Assembly (NCBI GenBank): GCA_963693365.1
Contig: CAVNZM010000009.1
Location: forward strand, 8,246,001-8,310,000
Source of the DNA: Amoebidium appalachense
Taxonomy: Eukaryota > Ichthyosporea
Length of the DNA: 64,000 nucleotides
Direction: 5' to 3'
Made by a program: the position numbers and the translations under genes. The notes beneath the pieces were generated by a model that was given only the letters and a program-made list of their open reading frames with translations, did not search any database and had not been told where the DNA came from. Below, piece after piece: positions 62,400 to 64,000 of the stretch; position 1 is the first letter of the stretch; every line of letters starts with the position of its first letter.

Positions 62400-62451
62400 T
62401 GAAATGAGGCTTCTGGTGTGACATGCATGCAAAAAAGGGATGAGGTCCGAG

Positions 62452-62486
<35 letters not shown>

Positions 62487-64000
62487 CCCGCCCGGGCGAC
62501 CCGCCTGCAGCAGCTGCAGCCCCTGCCATCTGCACAGACCTCCGGCATCTGGTTCGGAGCTGGTGAATGTATGATGTCAGTTTCGACTTGTCCCACAATC
62601 AAACACCAAGTACATACCCATCAGTAGCATATTCACCATCCGGTGCATATATATTGGGCAGCAAGCTAAAGTGATCTAGGCGTTCAATGGCAAAACGTTG
62701 TGATCGTTAAATGTGCACAGTTGTGCAGTAATTGTGGATGTGGGTATGGTGCAATCGCAAGCTGATGACCCCCAGATTGGTTGCAAAAACTCTGAAGAAA
62801 AAATTCAATATGAAAACTTACGTGCCGTATGTCAACCGTTGTTGAGCTAAGGCGAAACGGCTTTCGAGCGTTTTCGCCCCCGTCTATTATGAAATGATAC
62901 ATGCATGTATGCCATAAAGTTTCTATGTATTTGCCTACTAATCCTGACACGTGCCGCTGTTAAATGTAAAGCTGTAATCTCAATCATTCTATATCAATGT
63001 GTGATGCATCGACCTAGATCTTGAGCACTTGTTTGGAAAGCGATTCTGCCCTCCCCCTTCTACCCTCGTCCTCTTCCCCACCCCCCCCACCCCACCCCAC
63101 CCCCCTCCCCCATTCTCCTTTCCCCCTCCCCCCCAAAGCCTTCCGTAATTGGACATTAAGATTGTCTCCCGGCTCCGGCACGGTGTTCATCATTTCGTTG
63201 CTTCGTGTGCATGACGCCAAGGCACATAAGCACCATGCATGCACATGTATACGCCGGTATCATGCACCTGCACACCTCAGGCACATGCGCACTCACATGT
63301 ACACTCAGATGCAGAGAAAAATGTTGTTTATCCCTGGTATGGGTAGGCACACATCTCCACACACACACACACACACCGGAATGCACCCTCCATCTCCCAA
63401 AAACAATCAGAAACCTCTAAATTTGTGCTTCACCAATTCCAACCCCCCCCCCCCCCCCCCACACACACACACTTAAAAACACACCCACCCACCCAAACAC
63501 GCACCCGCCCATCCACCCACCCTCCACCCAGCCACGGCCCACCCACCCCTCCTCACATCCTCCCATTCCCCCGGTTCTGATGCATCCCCCCTTCATTCCG
63601 GAGGAGTCCTTTTGACCATCCCCCCCCCCCCCCCCCCTCCCCCCCCCCCCCCCCCCCTCTCCCTCCCCAACTCCCCCCGGCCCCCACCCCATCCCCCCTC
63701 ACACACCCCTATCCATCGTTCCTCCCTCCTTCTTCGCATGTGCACCAATGGTTCCCCTGTATTGTTCTTGGTGACTTTCTCAATACTGTGGCATGTGTAC
63801 CACTGATATGATCTTGGGGGAAGAATGGGAGGGCCAAAAGGGGGATGCTCCAGTCTCTAATCTCATAACAGCAGCCAAATATATGGTAAATTCCGTACCA
63901 TAGTTGTGGCAATTCTCGGCTTTAAAACAAAGTTTGGAGAAACCTTTCTTTCCCCAAACGTTCCTTCAATAAGATGTCTTTTCAACTTTTGTTTAGACTA
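62400..64000. other. Intergenic DNA, right edge
   Basis: C-run 62455-62485, unique 62486-63040, C-rich stretches 63050-63135, 63440-63710. A cttgtcccacaatca block at 62588 matches the inverted module A junction of the 34.6-52.3 kb array. No gene recognised. Confidence 0.5.

Overview
This window is nuclear DNA from a eukaryote with intron-rich genes. Exons are short (57 to 425 nt) with GT-AG borders, in the middle of very large amounts of simple sequence: long C/G runs, (CA)n/(TG)n, (GA)n/(CT)n, A/T runs and minisatellites. Nothing looks prokaryotic: no operons, rRNA or CRISPR. The gene content (a PRL/PTP4A phosphatase with a prenylation motif, a BCAS3-type WD40 protein, a La-motif protein, a PHD plus HMG-box protein) fits a unicellular or simple multicellular eukaryote, but I cannot place it further.

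Layout. (1) 1-474: first coding exon of a La-motif RNA-binding protein on the minus strand, running off the left edge. (2) 475-4062: intergenic, with a 670-bp purine tract and a long (TG)n. (3) 4071-7200: complete four-exon PRL phosphatase on the plus strand, 160 aa, ending in a CVIL prenylation box. (4) 9893-31781: a BCAS3-like gene on the minus strand with about 20 coding exons over 22 kb, roughly 880 aa; splice phases agree at almost every junction I could test. (5) 31.9-34.6 kb: mostly unique DNA upstream of BCAS3, with a cluster of AP-1, E-box, CRE and CArG-like sites. (6) 34.6-52.3 kb: no host gene; a dense, nested array of diverged copies of composite repeats whose modules carry C, CT, CA/TG and A tracts. 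It contains one GC-rich, coding-like island at 44.1-44.46 kb with a one-base frame break. (7) 52.3-56.6 kb: repeat remnants, a purine tract, a tRNA-like A/B-box fragment, then unique DNA with a TATA box. (8) 56635-61801: four-exon gene for a 261-aa protein with a PHD finger followed by an HMG box; its third intron holds a 399-bp exact direct duplication of a dispersed element. (9) 61.8-64 kb: 3' flank, G/C tracts and unique DNA.

PRL and BCAS3 are convergent. La and PRL are divergent, with start codons 3.6 kb apart. PRL acts at membranes, BCAS3 proteins are WD40 proteins of the cytoskeleton/autophagy machinery, La binds RNA 3' ends, and the PHD-HMG protein is presumably a chromatin factor. I see no evidence that the four genes share a pathway.

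The least explained material is the composite-repeat array, the frame-broken GC-rich island within it, the dispersed element that ends in C-runs, and the way microsatellites begin or end exactly at splice sites.
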